A stretch of 64,000 bases of DNA, from assembly GCF_963678975.1 (NCBI RefSeq), contig NC_089273.1:4675788-4739787 (forward strand). The letters are read 5' to 3'. The position numbers were made by a program, and so were the translations under genes. The notes under the pieces were generated by a model. It was not told the DNA's origin. It saw only the letters and a list, made by a program, of their open reading frames with translations, and searched no databases. Positions 10,483 to 22,480 of this stretch are shown here, piece after piece. Each line of letters opens with the position of its first letter. Positions within the stretch are counted from its first letter, which is position 1. Origin of the DNA: Dysidea avara (taxonomy: Eukaryota; Porifera; Demospongiae; Dictyoceratida; Dysideidae).

Positions 10483-10710
10483 TGTGCGAAAAGGGGTATT
10501 ATAGCTTTTTCAATTGCATGTACTTGGCTACCTATACGTTCATTTGTGAATATGGTAATACCTTGAAATGTGGTCACATTATACCACTAACATAGCACTG
10601 TTATTGACAGTAGCATGATGTAATTTGAAGGTGATAGGACAGAAACATGAGTTACTCAAAGTTTGGAATCTGAAAAGGCTATAAGACCCCTTTTTGCAGA
10701 TCCGGTGACA
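10483..10710. mobile_element. Family B MITE, left tip eroded
   Basis: The left end TGTGCGAAAAGGGGTATTAT has lost a few terminal bases; the right end reads GGCTATAAGACCCCTTTTTG then CAGATCCGGTGACA, followed by TA. It is the closest relative of 9121-9357 in this window. The end of the minisatellite abuts it directly. Confidence 0.7.
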
Positions 10711-11686
10711 TAATTATGTTGTTGTACTGTACATATGTGGGACTGGATTTTGAAAAATCACAGGTATGAATGCATTGTTGATTCACAGAAAAATATGTTT
10801 AATATTTTAAAGCAATGTTACCTTGGCTGCTGATAGTATGCATATGGATTTTTCACCTCACATAGAGCAATTTGTAACCTTTAAGGGTATCTAGTGGCCA
10901 AGGTACTCCTTGTATATAGAGTTTCTTGCTATTTTAGATTGGTTTCAGTGTACAATATAAGGGAAAATTATTGCTCGGACAGAATGGCTAATCAAAAGTT
11001 AATTTGATTGGACATTTCTGAAATTGCATGGCCATAAAACAGAGGTGGTGTGCCACCCCCCCAGTGCGAAGCACAAGCCTTCTGGGGGTATGCCCTCCCC
11101 CCACCCCCAGGAAATTTTTGAAAAAGGGTCACTCTGAGATTGAATCTGAGACCACTTTCAGCTACTTATCATTGAACTTTATAAAACAAAGCTATGAATC
11201 AATGTATTGTACAACCAGTTTGTAGACTTCGCTGGGCTAGATGCTTTGTTACAAGTGGCGTTGAGTCAACAGATGTACAGATTGAATTATAACTATCCAA
11301 CTAGCTATTGTTAAAGCTTCTCTTGTGAATTGCAACTTACTCTCAAACTAGCCGTGTGCAGAACACTTTTATCACCTGCCTTTCATTCCACTCTCTCCAG
11401 CCAGTGCATTCTCTACACATTCTAACCACAAAATGGCCATCTTATACTTAATATCGTACCTCCACTTTGCTAATATTACTTTCTTTCCTTCTCCTTGAAA
11501 GCGCCACTCGTGTAGTCAGTGTAGTGATCGCTTCTTCACAACATCGACTGTAACCCACAATCGATAATTGGCCATGGGTAAGCACAAGGTGCAGTGCTCT
11601 AGCTTACGCATGCGCATCGACTCGATGCTTCGACGGGATGTACAATATATTTCTGACAATGTACTTGTATTATCAGATATATTATA
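10711..11686. other. Non-coding; C/G-rich MITE-end fragment
   Basis: Near 10736 a TGTGGGACTGGATTTTGAAA terminus of a TGTGAC-type element is visible without its partner. At about 11040-11120, CCCCCCAGTGCGAAGCAC, CTTCTGGGGGTATGCCC and AGGAAATTTTTGAAAA match a repeat also present near 32930 and 43620. No gene is supported. Confidence 0.45.
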
Positions 11687-13450
11687 GCTACTTCATGTAC
11701 ATCTGTCAGCAACTGTAAAGGGTAGAGTTTATTCAAGGACTATCCCATCTCAGAGTTTATTCAAGGACTATCCCATCTCAGAGTTTATTCAAGGACTATC
11801 CCATCTCATTTGGCGTCATGTCACTTCTCCAAGATAAAAATTGTATGTGCGTAATATTTACATTCACAATTGTGTTTTTATTTCTTACAAGGTATATAGC
11901 TACTAACTTTAGAAGAGTTTATTGCGGACCTTCAGCAGAGGATAGCTAGACAGACAGTGCTTTTTAGTGCATTTAGCTTATGAAGGTAGGAATTCCAGTA
12001 TCCAAGCATTTTTCAAAATTTAGAAATCCCATAGATTGATCAATAGGAACCCACAGAATATGCCAGAATAATTTTGCAAATAATAAGTGGTAGAATCAGA
12101 ATAATACTGTAGGACGATTTTCAGAAATAAGTAGAATTCATGAAGTGACTTGCGAAACAATTATAAAATTCTCTTGGAGAAATCCCTCAAACCCTGCTAG
12201 CATAAAACTGGAATAAAAGATCGAGATACTCTAATAGAACATTCACCTTCCCTAATAAAGCAGTCACCCAAATGTAAAGTGACTATTCTATTAGAGTATC
12301 TCAATATAATTATTTTATGTTTGCTAGTAATTACCTATACAGTTGTAGAAGAAAACAGAGGCAATTAACTGTATTTCAAGGATCGCTCCAGGGAATAATT
12401 TCAGGAGTTATAGGTAAAGAAATAAATTGCTAAAATAACAATAGGGAGACTTAAAAGTATATTCCACAGGTCCGTATTTCTTAACTAAACTGTTAAACAA
12501 AATAACAATTACTCCATAATATTATGTAAATGAAACTTAATTTTGTCCATAAACTAAACACCACTGAAATATTAGTAATTTGCATGCGTTGCTATCAAGT
12601 AAATTTTTCAATCTTTTAAAATTAAAACTGTGTATGCAGAAACTTAATAATAATTGTATTGTCAGATATAGAAGGCACTAATGTTTACTTTAAACTGCAT
12701 AGTTCCAAGGATTAGTTAACACAACCATTTTCTGATGATTGTGTTACCAACTTAAAAGCCACTTAATGTCAGAAAATAGTAACATGAATGAAGCCACGAA
12801 TCAACCTTAAGTGCTGTTGCATCATTGTGATACATCTACATCAGTTGTTTACCTTCATAAGCTGCTATATTTTAATCTTTTCCTAACTTGAGATAGCCAC
12901 TTGCCCATTGCCTACATGTACACACATTTTATTGAAAAGTGTGCATTGGTTGGCTATATATAGAACATATGTGCTCACCACAAAGCATACAAAGACATCA
13001 CTGAGATCCAACAAACCCTAAAATTAACATGTCAATACTTTCAGTACATGTGTGTACAGACTTGCAACTACATGTAGAAGCTGCTGCAATTTCAGGTTGA
13101 TACATGGCCTCATAGTAAATGTACTGTATGGGGAACACTGTAAAAAAAGTAAGTTTACCATTTTCATTTGAAACGCTGTACATGCCAAAGTATAGCCAAT
13201 CCCAACCCATATACTTTATTGAGCATAATATAAAGACCATTTTTCCAAGACTGGAATACTTAATGCAGGCTACTATATAACATAACTATCACAAGGAGGA
13301 TAACAATTACGTGGAGGTTGTGGCACCCTTTGACTTCATTACTACATCAAAAGAAGTAGACATATATAGGCTTTCTCAAGTGACTTGCACCCATAACAAT
13401 CTAATACAGCAGACATAACTAGATGGTTAGCATAACTCTCTGTATAATCT
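11687..13450. repeat. Segmental duplication, copy 1
   Basis: Colinear with 16155-17955 at high identity over about 1.75 kb (for example CTACTTCATGTACATCTGTC at the left and TCTAATACAGCA then CATA.CTAGATGGTTAG at the right). A 28-bp unit (GAGTTTATTCAAGGACTATC plus CCATCTCA) occurs three times here (11725-11808) but once in copy 2. The palindromic CTCTAATAGA motif pair at 12219-12305 is present in both, so it predates the duplication. A shortened third copy lies near 28965-29215. No gene inside. Confidence 0.8.
11725..11808. repeat. 28-bp perfect tandem triplication
   Basis: Three identical head-to-tail copies of GAGTTTATTCAAGGACTATC followed by CCATCTCA. The duplicon partner near 16190-16220 has a single diverged unit, so the expansion happened after duplication in this copy. 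Confidence 0.9.
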
Positions 13451-13494
13451 TAATACTTTATGATATTAATTTTTGATATAAGCAAAATAATGTA

Positions 13495-13594
13495 TGACCA
13501 TAGCACAGTGGCATAAAAATTATAGGAGATGAAAGTTAGAAAATGTAGGCAAATTTTATGTGCCCATATGCTCTGTTTTCTCAGGTCCAGTTAC
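13495..13594. mobile_element. 3' fragment of a family A MITE
   Basis: The right-hand part only: AAAATGTAGGCAAATTTTAT, GTGCCCATATGCTCTGTTTT, CTCAGGTCCAGTTAC matches the end of the family A elements. The left half is missing or unrecognisable. Confidence 0.55.
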
Positions 13595-14274
13595 TAGAGG
13601 TGAACATGAATTCACTCCCTGTTGCACTGGAACAAGCATGTTTACATATTCTAAACATGTTTGCACACCTGAATCATGTATACTAAAATTAATGTATGGG
13701 GTATTTGTAAAGCCTCACAACTCATATCAAAGTGCTTTTTTATGAACAGTTCTAGCATTTTGAAGGCTTCACAGTACTACTAAATGCTTGGGAAGCTGGG
13801 ACATGTAACAAGAATTAATGAGGGCCCAAGTGATCACGAACCAACTATGAACACAGTAACAACCCATATCCTCTAACATAAGCCAGACAAACTAAATTCA
13901 CTGCTGGCAGATACTCATAGATTGGTGGATAAAATGTCTTGTATAGCCATCAGACCATTTTTATCTTCTTTTGTGCATTAGCGGTGAATTTCTCTAAGGA
14001 AAACAATGAGGTTTGGTTATTTTATGCAACAATAAGTATTAATGTGTTATGCAAAATTAAATTAAATGTGACTGTGTCCTTGTACATAATAGACTATAAC
14101 CATTGTACAATAGTTATATACTGACATCTGCAAGGTACACTGAATAAAAAATATGGTCAAAATTATGTACATATATATTATGAAATTGATATTACAACCA
14201 TGTATTGCAAATGAGAAGAAAAAGAGTATCTAGCTATGTACATCATTATAATAAAGCTATACAGTAAATAACAG
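13595..14274. other. Downstream of FReD gene A; nothing recognised
   Basis: AT-rich DNA between a MITE fragment and the 3' end of the minus-strand FReD gene. Two 61-codon plus frames here have no features of a real gene. Confidence 0.4.
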
Positions 14275-15097
14275 CTAAAAACTAACAACAGTTAATGTGA
14301 AAGTTTCAAACAAAATGCATTTCTGAGTTGACGTTTTGGTTTTGGGATTAGAATATACAACCAGCTGATCTGATTTCATTTCAATAAACATTAGTGGTTG
14401 CCACTTTGAATTCAAATAAATTCCATGTGTCTTTTTTATTTGATTATTTGGAATAATGTGAGTGCATCTTCTATACCACCAGCCACCACCAGCACCAACA
14501 CTGTCCGTAGCACAATTCTTACTCCAAAGCATCGTTATCTTGATCTTTAGTTGTAAAATGCATACCATTTATAATGAGAACCTGTCATTGGATCAGCTGA
14601 AATGATACCTTCAAATCCAGATACCTTTAGTCTGTACTTAGTGTTAGCTGATTCAACTGCAAATGTTTTGTATGATGCATACGACTTGATCCCATCAGTG
14701 AAAGTAAAGTCAATACGTAACTCCCATAGTCCCAGACTGGTCAAGCAGTGGATAGTACGTACTCCGTACCTAAATTCTCCTGTCAAGCTACCAAATCCAT
14801 CTTCATAGTCTACCCATGGCCTATTAAAATCAACACTTCCATCAATTCTCCTTTGAATAACAATCCATCCTCCTCCATCAGTAGTAGCATCACAGAATGC
14901 TTCAGCTACCAGTTCACGATCACCACAGAAATTAGTAATGTTGTAAACTCGAGAAGTGACGGTTTTAGTAAACTGGAATTCATTGCTTCTAACCTCACAG
15001 CAACTGCCATGTACTGATGATATTATAGGAAACCCATCAGTTGTAGCAGAAATTATTGATAAGAGGTTATTATGGCAGCTACAGTTGTAGTAAGCAT
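14275..15097 (-). pseudogene. FReD gene A, frameshifted fibrinogen-domain gene
   Basis: Minus-strand fibrinogen-related gene. From ATG at 15095-15097 the leader reads MLTTTVAAIITS, a signal-peptide-like start; the frame then changes and continues SIISATTDGFPIISSVHGSC and C, DGGGWIVIQRRIDGSVDFNR, WVDYEDGFGSLTGEF and WELRIDFTFTDG, all hallmark FReD segments. Near 14566 the frame changes again (a short MHFTTKDQDNDA segment holding the calcium-loop-like DQDND), and near 14524 again into WSKNCATDSVGAGGGWWYRR and C, then FIEMKSDQ and a 28-residue tail not present in gene B. Three frame changes within about 800 bp mean a pseudogene, unless they are assembly errors. A TATA box lies 58 bp upstream of the ATG. 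It is more diverged from B and C than they are from each other. Confidence 0.85.
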
Positions 15098-15146
15098 CTC
15101 ATCACTTTGAACAGGCAACTTCTATAGTGTATTTTAAGCAGTGCTT

Positions 15147-15155
15147 CCTTTTATA
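15147..15155 (-). promoter_or_regulatory. TATA box of FReD gene A
   Basis: TATAAAAGG on the minus strand, 58 bp before the first ATG of gene A. Genes B and C have the same word in the same relative place, which supports both this site and the chosen starts. Confidence 0.65.
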
Positions 15156-16154
15156 CTATCTAGCGTTCCTTATGTGGACACTTATTGGTATCATTTGTTG
15201 CTGTCTATATTTAGTAGCACTTGAATTTTACCTTATATGACATAAAATCAACTGTTTTCTTACTATTGTTAGAACAAAAAAGTCCCTAGCAAAGGTATAG
15301 TATATTCATTACTATTTTTAATTTCATTTGGAAGGATTCTGTTTTGTGTACATAACCTCTATCATGTCTGGACTCGTGAGGTACAATTTGCATTAGCCCA
15401 CATTCCATCAAAGTAAAGTGAATAAGCCACACACACAGTAGTTGCATGTGATGTGCTGTAGGCATGTTATAAAGAGATCATCGTTATTATGTGACTGATG
15501 TCTGACAAAACCAGTTTTCCATTATGGCATAGTTTCATTAATCATAACACATTGTAGTAACTTGAAACTTGGTGAGCCTAAAACTGTTGCGCAGCACTAA
15601 AGTGCAGGAAGATATCGAGTAGACTCATTAAAAGTAATGTTATTGGAACTTACTGTATGAGCTGTCAAAGTTTTGATACACTGTATCTGGAAGGGCTATA
15701 AGACTGGTACAATATCACATGTTATGCTCATCAATATTTAAAAATCCAGCTTCCTTTTCCTGCTATTATTTTTTGTCTGTTTTTTATGTAGTATCATACT
15801 GTAATATATAGATAGAATTTAGCTATTCAGCATATGGCATAGCTATAATATGCACTGGTAAGACAGGCAAGCCATTTTAGATTAGTAATTCTGTGAATGT
15901 TATCCAACTAGGGACCTGAGAGAAGGCTTAAATCCAGTGAATACAATCCCTAAAACATGTAACTAAAACGTGAATATTGCTAACAATTGCAAGTAAGTAC
16001 TCTGAATAGCTATCCAATATACAAATTATATTTATTCTTATTTAGGATTGTAGATCTTGGTCTCATGTCTGCGTAATTGTTCATATTGGAATTTCCAGCA
16101 ACAGTCAGTGAATGGAGTATCTATATTACTGTATTCTCTTCATTAATGAGCAGC
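15156..16154. other. Intergenic; diverged family B MITE at about 15490-15700
   Basis: Most of the interval shows nothing. Between about 15490 and 15700 the words TGTGACTGATGTCTGACAAA, AATCATAACACATTGTAG and GGGCTATAAGACTGG are a worn copy of the family B MITE. Confidence 0.45.
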
Positions 16155-17955
16155 TGCTACTTCATGTACATCTGTCAGCAACTGTAAAGGGTAGAGTTTG
16201 TCCAAGGACTATTCCATCTCATTTGGCTTCATGTCATTTCTCCAATGTAAAAAATTGTATGTGCATAATATTAACATTGTACAATTGTGTTTTTATTTCT
16301 TACAAGGTACACACTAACTTTAGAAAAGTTTATTGCAGACCCTTCAGCAAAGGATAGCTAGACAGACAGTGCTTTTCAGTGCACTTAGCTTATGATGGTA
16401 GGCATTCCAGTATCCAAGCATTTTTCAAGATTTAAAAATCCCCATAGATTGATCAATAGGATTAACCCACAGAATATGCCAGAATAATTTTGCAAAATAA
16501 TAAGTGGTAGAATCAGAATAATACTGTAGGACGATTTTCAGAAATAATTAAAATTCATGAAGTGAACTTGCAAAACAATTATAAAATTCTCTTGGAGAAA
16601 TCCCTCAAACACTGCTAGCATAAAACTGGAATAAAAGATCGAGATACTCTAATAGAACATTCACCCTACCCTAATAAAGCAGTCACCCAAATGTAAAGTG
16701 ACTGCTCTATTAGAGCATCTCAATATAATTATTTTATGTTTGCTAGTAATTACCTCTACAGTTGTAGAAGAAAACAGATGCTATTAGCTGTATTTAAAGG
16801 ATCACCCCAGAGAATTATTTCAGGAAGAAACAAATTGCTAAAAGGAATAATAGGGAGACTTAAAAAGCATATTCCACGGGTCCATATTTCTCAAATAAAC
16901 TGTTAAACAAAATAACATAATTACTCCATAATAATATGTGAATGAAACTTAATTTTGTCCATAAACTAATCACCACTGAAATATTAGTAATTTGCATGTG
17001 TTGTTGTCAAGTAAGTTTTTCAATCTTTTAAAATTAAAACTTGTTGCAATTGTGTATGCAGAAACTTAAAAATATAATTGTATTGTGGGATGGAAGGCAC
17101 TAATGCTTACTTTAAACTGCATAGTTACTTTGCTAGATATATTAAATACAAACTTCTAACTAGCTTAACTACCAAACTAAGTACTTTAACTACAAAACTA
17201 GCTACCTTAACTACAAAACAATCTTGCTTGGATTAGTGATTTTCAGCTACACAACCATTTTTTGATGGTTGTGTTACCAAGTCAAAAGCCACTAACAATT
17301 TCAGAATACAGTGACATTAATGCTAATGAAACCACAAATCCACCTTAGATGCTGTTGCATCATTGTGATACCTCTACATCTGTTGTTTGCTTTTATAAGC
17401 TGCTAGATTTTAATCTTTTTTCCTTACTTGATATAGCCGCTTGCGGCCTTGCTCATGGTCTACTGATATATAGAATATATTTGCTCATCACAAAGCATGC
17501 AAAGAGATAACTGAGATCCAACCAACCCTAAAACTAATATGTCAGGTCTTTTATTAGATGTACAAACTTGCAACTAGAAGTTGCTGCTATTTCAAGACAG
17601 TCCAAGTTACTTTCTAGATGGCCTCATAGTAAATGTATGGGTAGCACTGTAAAAAGTAAGTTTACTATTTTCATTTGAAACACTGTACATGCCAAAGTAT
17701 AGTCAATCCCAACCTGAATATACTTTATTGAGTATAATGTAAAGACCATTTTTCCAAGACCGGAATACTTAATGAAGGCTACTAACATAACTATCACAAC
17801 GAGGATAACAATTAAGAGGAGAGTGTGACACCCTTTGACTTCATTACTACATCAAAAGTAGTGGACATATATAGGCTTCTCAAGTGAATTGTACCCATAA
17901 CAGTCTAATACAGCAACATAGCTAGATGGTTAGAATAACTTCCTGTATAATTTAT
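16155..17955. repeat. Segmental duplication, copy 2
   Basis: Direct partner of 11687-13450. Relative to copy 1 it carries small indels, including an extra AAC/TTAACTACAAAACTA-like stretch near 17155-17220, and only one copy of the 28-bp unit. Its downstream continuation (about 17953-18600: GGGATACTATATCTGAATG, ACATTCTGTGTACAAAAACC, ACTAAAAATCTGGTAGAAAT) has a diverged match after the third copy (about 29745-30200), so the ancestral duplicated block was longer. Confidence 0.8.
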
Positions 17956-18573
17956 TGGTATGAATGGGATACTATATCTGAATGTTGTGGCAGATACATT
18001 CTGTGTACAAAAACCTTATCCAAACTTTTCACTAAAAATCTGGTAGAAATTATTATGTGATTTGAATCATTTGATTTGGGAAAGTGATATTACCACCTTT
18101 ATAAAAACCTATCAGGAGAAGCAATGAATTAAAGGCATACTCAGGGCTATAATTGCAATGAAACATCTTTGTACATAATTAAAACAATGGCCATAGTTGG
18201 CTATAACTTATCAATATCACCTGATTACTAATGCTGAAATACCAAGCTAGCTAACCTGGAGACAAAAGTTTGAACCAAACTCAGCAAAATTGAATAGATG
18301 CAGACTGCAGAACAATCAAGAATTCTTTTTGTTTTCCAAAGTCTAATAACTTAACACTGCCATGTGGGTTAAATTTAAAAGAGACATTGATTAGCCACAA
18401 ATTTCATGTAGTTGGTAACATTTGTGTGGTACAACCACTAATCATGACAATAATGTATAAGCAACAGTTTAAATTAAGTTTCTAGCTATAATGCTCTAAA
18501 TAAATTGCAAGCAATAGAGTGTAGTGACATAGCCAGAATTTCATTACCAACATCTATTTGATTAATTTTACTA

Positions 18574-18939
18574 CTAAAACAACCCCACTCTAGATCCATT
18601 AAATCTATTGAAATCAACAGTTAGTTCACCACAGAAATAACGATACAACATTAATATTACTAAGGTTATGATAAAGAGTCTGGTAAAAACACTGAGATAC
18701 CGGAAAGAGAATAACAGGACTTTAAAAGAAAAGGTATCCACCAAAAAAGAGAAAATCTGTTGGTCCTTTGTCTGGTTCTGTACCAGCGATGATCCCTTCA
18801 GATGTTCCTGGGATGAGTACATAAAATAATTGTTATTACTGTAACTCAAAAACATAACTTGTGTAAATACCATGCTGACATTGAAGGCATGCACTGACCA
18901 GGATGGCAAGCCTATGATGTGTTCCATGGCTGAATGTTA
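18574..18939 (-). CDS. Putative downstream exon(s) of ML-like gene
   Basis: After CTTAACATTCAG (minus strand) a frame reads AMEHIIGLPSWSVHAFNVSM and VFTQ, and about 80 codons later RYFCGELTVDFNRFNGSRVG with a stop at 18574. In ML domains the strand after CP(I/L)..G is followed by a Pro-Ser turn, Phe-x-Val-x-Met/Val-x-Phe and a last Cys-containing strand, which these two ends resemble. The hydrophobic stretch between them (FSFKVLLFSFRYLSVFTRLF) does not fit the fold and may be an intron that happens to stay open. The exon at 19067-19192 would be its 5' neighbour. Moderate to low certainty. Confidence 0.35.
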
Positions 18940-19066
18940 AGTGTAATTGAAGGAACTAAACCTACTAGTTCTGTTGTGTCCCCTGTTTTTGTTATTTGCT
19001 GCACTGCTAGGTTTTGTAAAGGATTATAAAATTAAAATGTATACGTGTTTAATTCATTTACTATAC

Positions 19067-19192
19067 CTACAGGTATGGGGCACTGCTTGCTAATCTGCTG
19101 GACAACATCACACTCATTGTACCTTTGATCTAACACAGTGATAATACTGTACTTTGTAACCACCTCGATTTTGCCACCAGTAATTTCCTTAT
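19067..19192 (-). CDS. ML-domain-like exon (lipid-recognition family)
   Basis: Minus-strand 126-nt segment bounded by an acceptor (TTATTTCACTACATAG) and a donor (CCTGTAG then GTATAG). It reads KEITGGKIEVVTKYSIITVL and DQRYNECDVVQQISKQCPIP V. GG-x-(I/V)-x-V-x-x-KY near the start, then (L/E)CD-V and (K/T)xCP(I/L) at the end, is the pattern of the central part of ML (MD-2-related lipid-recognition) proteins of the NPC2 and PG/PI-transfer type, secreted or lysosomal lipid carriers. The family assignment is from memory of the pattern, not a search. The 5' exon with the signal peptide was not found; the DNA upstream is occupied by a Ty3-type fossil, so the gene may be broken. Confidence 0.5.
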
Positions 19193-19619
19193 CTATGTAG
19201 TGAAATAAGTATAAGCATACAATACATGCAACAATAGTTAGGGTCATAAAATGGTGATTAGAGCTCTAGCCCATTGACGTGTTGCGATCTAAGGTGTGAA
19301 GTTGCTTTGGCTTTGTATTTCACAATAATTATTTAAGAGGGAAAATATATTAAGCATTCTACACCTGTATTACAAAAACCTCTCCAAACAGAATAACTCA
19401 TCACAGCAAATGTATGTTATGTACTTTTACCTACTAACTCACCTAATTAATATATGACAATACTTTATGTAACCTTTACTAGTGTTAGCTTTATTAATTT
19501 TATAGTTTTGTTTGTACATGTGTATTGTTTTCATATTCTGTGAAGCACCCTTATTCATGTCTGAAGCCTTATGGTGAGACCACATACACTCCTTCTGTAT
19601 ATAGGTCTGTTCTGATTTA

Positions 19620-20010
19620 AATATACAATGATCCCCTGGTTCTCTTGAGCAGCTCCTGTCCCAGTAGCACTAGTGTCTACATTGAGGTGAAACTGTTTAG
19701 CAGAAGGTGTGAAGTCAGGATGCTTTAAAATTGGGGCTTGGGTGAGAGCACCTTTATTAATAAGACTGCTAAAGGCTGACTGACAAGAAGGACCCTACTC
19801 TAGGTTATGAAGGAGCTGTGATGTCTTCAAAACATGAAATATAGCATCTACTGTACAATAGGATGCTAGTCCCAGGAAACTTTGAAGAGCTGATGGATCA
19901 ATTGTTATCAGGCTTCTGGTTGCAACCCTTCAGATGAGAAGTGGGAGCATGCTGAGCCCATAACCTTAAGATTGATGGATACTAGGAATCATCTTTTGCT
20001 ATTATTAGTA
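19620..20010 (-). mobile_element. Ty3/gypsy-type LTR element fossil (RT-RNase H part)
   Basis: A minus-strand remnant with the segment that links reverse transcriptase to RNase H in Ty3-type elements: a Leu-Gly-Leu-Ala-Ser-Tyr phrase, a Gln-Ala-Pro-Ile-Leu-x-x-Pro-Asp-Phe phrase and an RNase-H-like start with Asp-Thr-Ser-Ala-Thr-Gly. Only a few hundred bases remain; no LTRs were seen. It is broken and looks old. Confidence 0.55.
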
Positions 20011-20540
20011 ATGGTTAGATATTATTTACAAGCACGTGCAGTCTACCAAAAGCAAAAATAATGCACAATTTAGTTGAATGTCCTATACTCAGGATATATA
20101 GCTACTCACTGAAATATTCATGACTACCACTGATCCCTACAACTCTTGATCAATGCAGACTACTTAAAAACACTAATTTAGATCTTTGTGCTTTACAAAA
20201 AAATTTAGTCCTGAAAGGTATACAATACCTAAAGTTCTAGGACCCAATGTTTTTACTAAGTCAGTTGTTTCGGTTGACTCTACAGTAAGTTGTTATGTTA
20301 GCATTTTCATATTGTGTTTCTGGGTACATATCATCACATGATTGCAGTTTGTGGTAAATAAATGTGTGAGAATGTGTAAACAATATCAATAGTATGTTGA
20401 AAGTGATAATGTGCTATACAAGCCAGATAATTACATTGGTCAAGCAGGGAGTTTTTACTATAAATGTAGTAACAATAATGTCCTAATAAGGATTTAAGGT
20501 AAACATTACATCAAAAGTATTGCATCATTAAATCAAAGAC
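20011..20540. promoter_or_regulatory. Upstream region of FReD gene B
   Basis: AT-rich DNA between the Ty3 fossil and the TATA box of gene B. No further element is identified; regulatory sites, if any, cannot be named from sequence alone. Confidence 0.35.
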
Positions 20541-20548
20541 TATAAAAG
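20541..20548 (+). promoter_or_regulatory. TATA box of FReD gene B
   Basis: TATAAAAG lies 44 bp before the ATG at 20585. This gives a very short leader of roughly 10-20 nt if transcription starts about 30 bp downstream, matching the arrangement at gene C. Confidence 0.7.
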
Positions 20549-20584
20549 CAATTGTACTTATTCCATTTCATCTGCTAACAATTG

Positions 20585-21394
20585 ATGGGCTGTTATAAAA
20601 TGGAAGCAATGTTTGTTATTTCTGTTCTGCTTTTGTTTGGAGTAGCAACATCAAACAACAATCAACCATCAGTTGTCCATGGCTGTGTAGTGCAAGATAG
20701 TCATGCTATTGAGAACTGCTGTAACCTGGGATACCGGTATTCAAAGTTCGGCTTTGTCTTTTACAAGCCTAATGTTTACACTATTAAGAATTTTTGTGGA
20801 AATTGCCAATCTGTTCAAAAAGGTTATTGTGACACTAATACTGCTGGAGGTGGGTGGCTGGTTATCCAGAGAAGACAAGATGGAAGTGTTGACTTTAACA
20901 GAGACTGGGTAGAATATGAAGATGGATTTGGTAGCCTGACTGGAGAATTTTGGTTTGGTCTTCGTGCCATCCATTGTCTTACTAATCAAGGACAGTGGGA
21001 GCTACGTATTGACTATACACTTACTAATGGAACAAAAGGTTATCTATCATACAGTAACTTCAGAGTAGGACCAGCCACTGAACAGTATCCATTAACCATA
21101 TCAGGATTTGATGGAGTTACTACTGAGCCTTTCTATATCACTCCAACACATATTCACTGGTCTTTGAATCAGATGAAGTTCACCACTAGAGATAGAGACA
21201 ATGATAGGTGGGGTGCTCATTGTGCTCTAGATCATGTTGACAAATCTGGAGGATGGTGGTACAATCACTGCTCACGAATACGTCTCAACCATCAGTACAA
21301 CAACAAGTACACCATATACTTAAATGGTCAGTGGTATGCTCTGTCATTTGCTGAAATGAAAATAAGGCCAAAAAGTTGCATGATTAAACTTTGA
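20585..21394 (+). CDS. Secreted fibrinogen-related protein (FReD gene B), intact
   Basis: Single uninterrupted exon of 269 codons. The ATG at 20585 is preferred over the in-frame TTG before it; a second Met at 20600 is possible. Residues about 8-23 (MFVISVLLLFGVATS) form a signal peptide. The FReD fold runs from about residue 64 to the end: NFCGNC, GGGWLVIQRRQDGSVDF (about 88-104), WVEYEDGFGSLTGEFWFGL, QWELRIDYTLTNGTKGYLSY, the calcium-loop-like RDRDND (about 202-207), CALD, and GGWWYNHC (about 222-229). There is no coiled coil or collagen segment, so it is a single-domain secreted FReD, by family a lectin-like, often immune or cell-recognition protein; the ligand is not predictable. All domain hallmarks are present, so it is probably functional. 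Genes A and C are its paralogues. Confidence 0.95.
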   Translation: MGCYKMEAMFVISVLLLFGVATSNNNQPSVVHGCVVQDSHAIENCCNLGYRYSKFGFVFYKPNVYTIKNFCGNCQSVQKGYCDTNTAGGGWLVIQRRQDGSVDFNRDWVEYEDGFGSLTGEFWFGLRAIHCLTNQGQWELRIDYTLTNGTKGYLSYSNFRVGPATEQYPLTISGFDGVTTEPFYITPTHIHWSLNQMKFTTRDRDNDRWGAHCALDHVDKSGGWWYNHCSRIRLNHQYNNKYTIYLNGQWYALSFAEMKIRPKSCMIKL

Positions 21395-22480
21395 ATTGAA
21401 AAGTAGTGGTGATGTTTGTGATTTTACTGATTATTCTATAGTTAGTTGTTAATTTTGATAGTGTTGTAATTATATCAAATACACTGACTTGTACCCACAT
21501 TATTGTAATTAAACTAGTGTGTTTAATAGTGTGTTGATACAGACACAGTATTGTAGACTAGTAGTACACTATTGTGAGGTGTGCATATGTTATTACATTT
21601 AGGGATATACAGTAGTGCTAAGTTGCGAGTCCTGCTGAATAACAGGATCTTAAGGGACATAAAAGTTGAGACTTCGATTCCTACTGATTAATTATATAAA
21701 CTGGGTGTTCTGTTATATTTTCAAATTTTGACGCATTCATAATATGCATGACACAATTTCTATATTCCTAGTTGCAGAACTACACATTAGATATACATAT
21801 TTGCAATTTTGTGAATCATGTTTCAGATAAGTGTTAAAGTTCAAATTTTGATGCTTGAATGCTATTAAAAATTTAGATAATTATTAAAAATATATATCTT
21901 TCACACACATCAGTTATTTTTTATCAACTAATGGTAAAGTTTACTAGCACTGTTAATGTGATTGAGTACGGGTATTGTAAGTCCCCCAAAAATGTAACAA
22001 CAATGGGCAGTAAATAGAACATCACATGTGCAGCACTGTGTGCTCAACATGTTGGCAGTAATTATAATTCATGGGAGAAATTTTACTTTGAGGAACATGA
22101 ATATGCACAATACCTTTTTAGAACAAAACAAACTGTCATCTTGAATAATAGAATCTATGGGGTAGCTATCCAAATGCAGCATACTGTGAGAGCAAGCAGA
22201 AAATTAGTTCAAGACAACTAAGCATCTCAGACAAGATGAGAGTACCCCACACATAACTGACATGATACAGTAAATCATGATACATAGAGCCAAATTAGTC
22301 ACTTGTTTCAATGATGTTCTAATTTGCATATAGTGTACATATAGCAGCTATAGCCAAAATTTGAAAGGTTATTTCCAGACTGATAGCAAGTCACAAATCC
22401 AGAAATCTCCCAGCTGCTGACACACTGTGAACATGTAAATGATTTAAAATTTACTATACATATTTATGCATAGATGTTAC
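21395..22480. other. 3' flank of gene B; intergenic
   Basis: AT-rich DNA. A weak polyadenylation-like TAATTAAAC word stands about 110 bp after the stop. Two copies of a TCAAATTTTGA word (near 21719 and 21840) suggest a small worn direct repeat. No gene is supported. Confidence 0.35.

Noticed and set aside
10052-10595. Overlapping open frames of 60-117 codons on plus
   Set aside because: They overlay a minisatellite in several frames at once and have repeat-driven composition without domain features.
11725-11808. CRISPR-like direct repeats
   Set aside because: Three contiguous 28-bp copies without spacers in animal DNA are a tandem repeat.
14602-15017. Plus-strand frames across FReD gene A
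   Set aside because: Antisense shadows; the minus strand has unmistakable fibrinogen-domain motifs.
20703-20989. Small frames overlapping FReD gene B on both strands
   Set aside because: Shadows of the intact FReD coding sequence.
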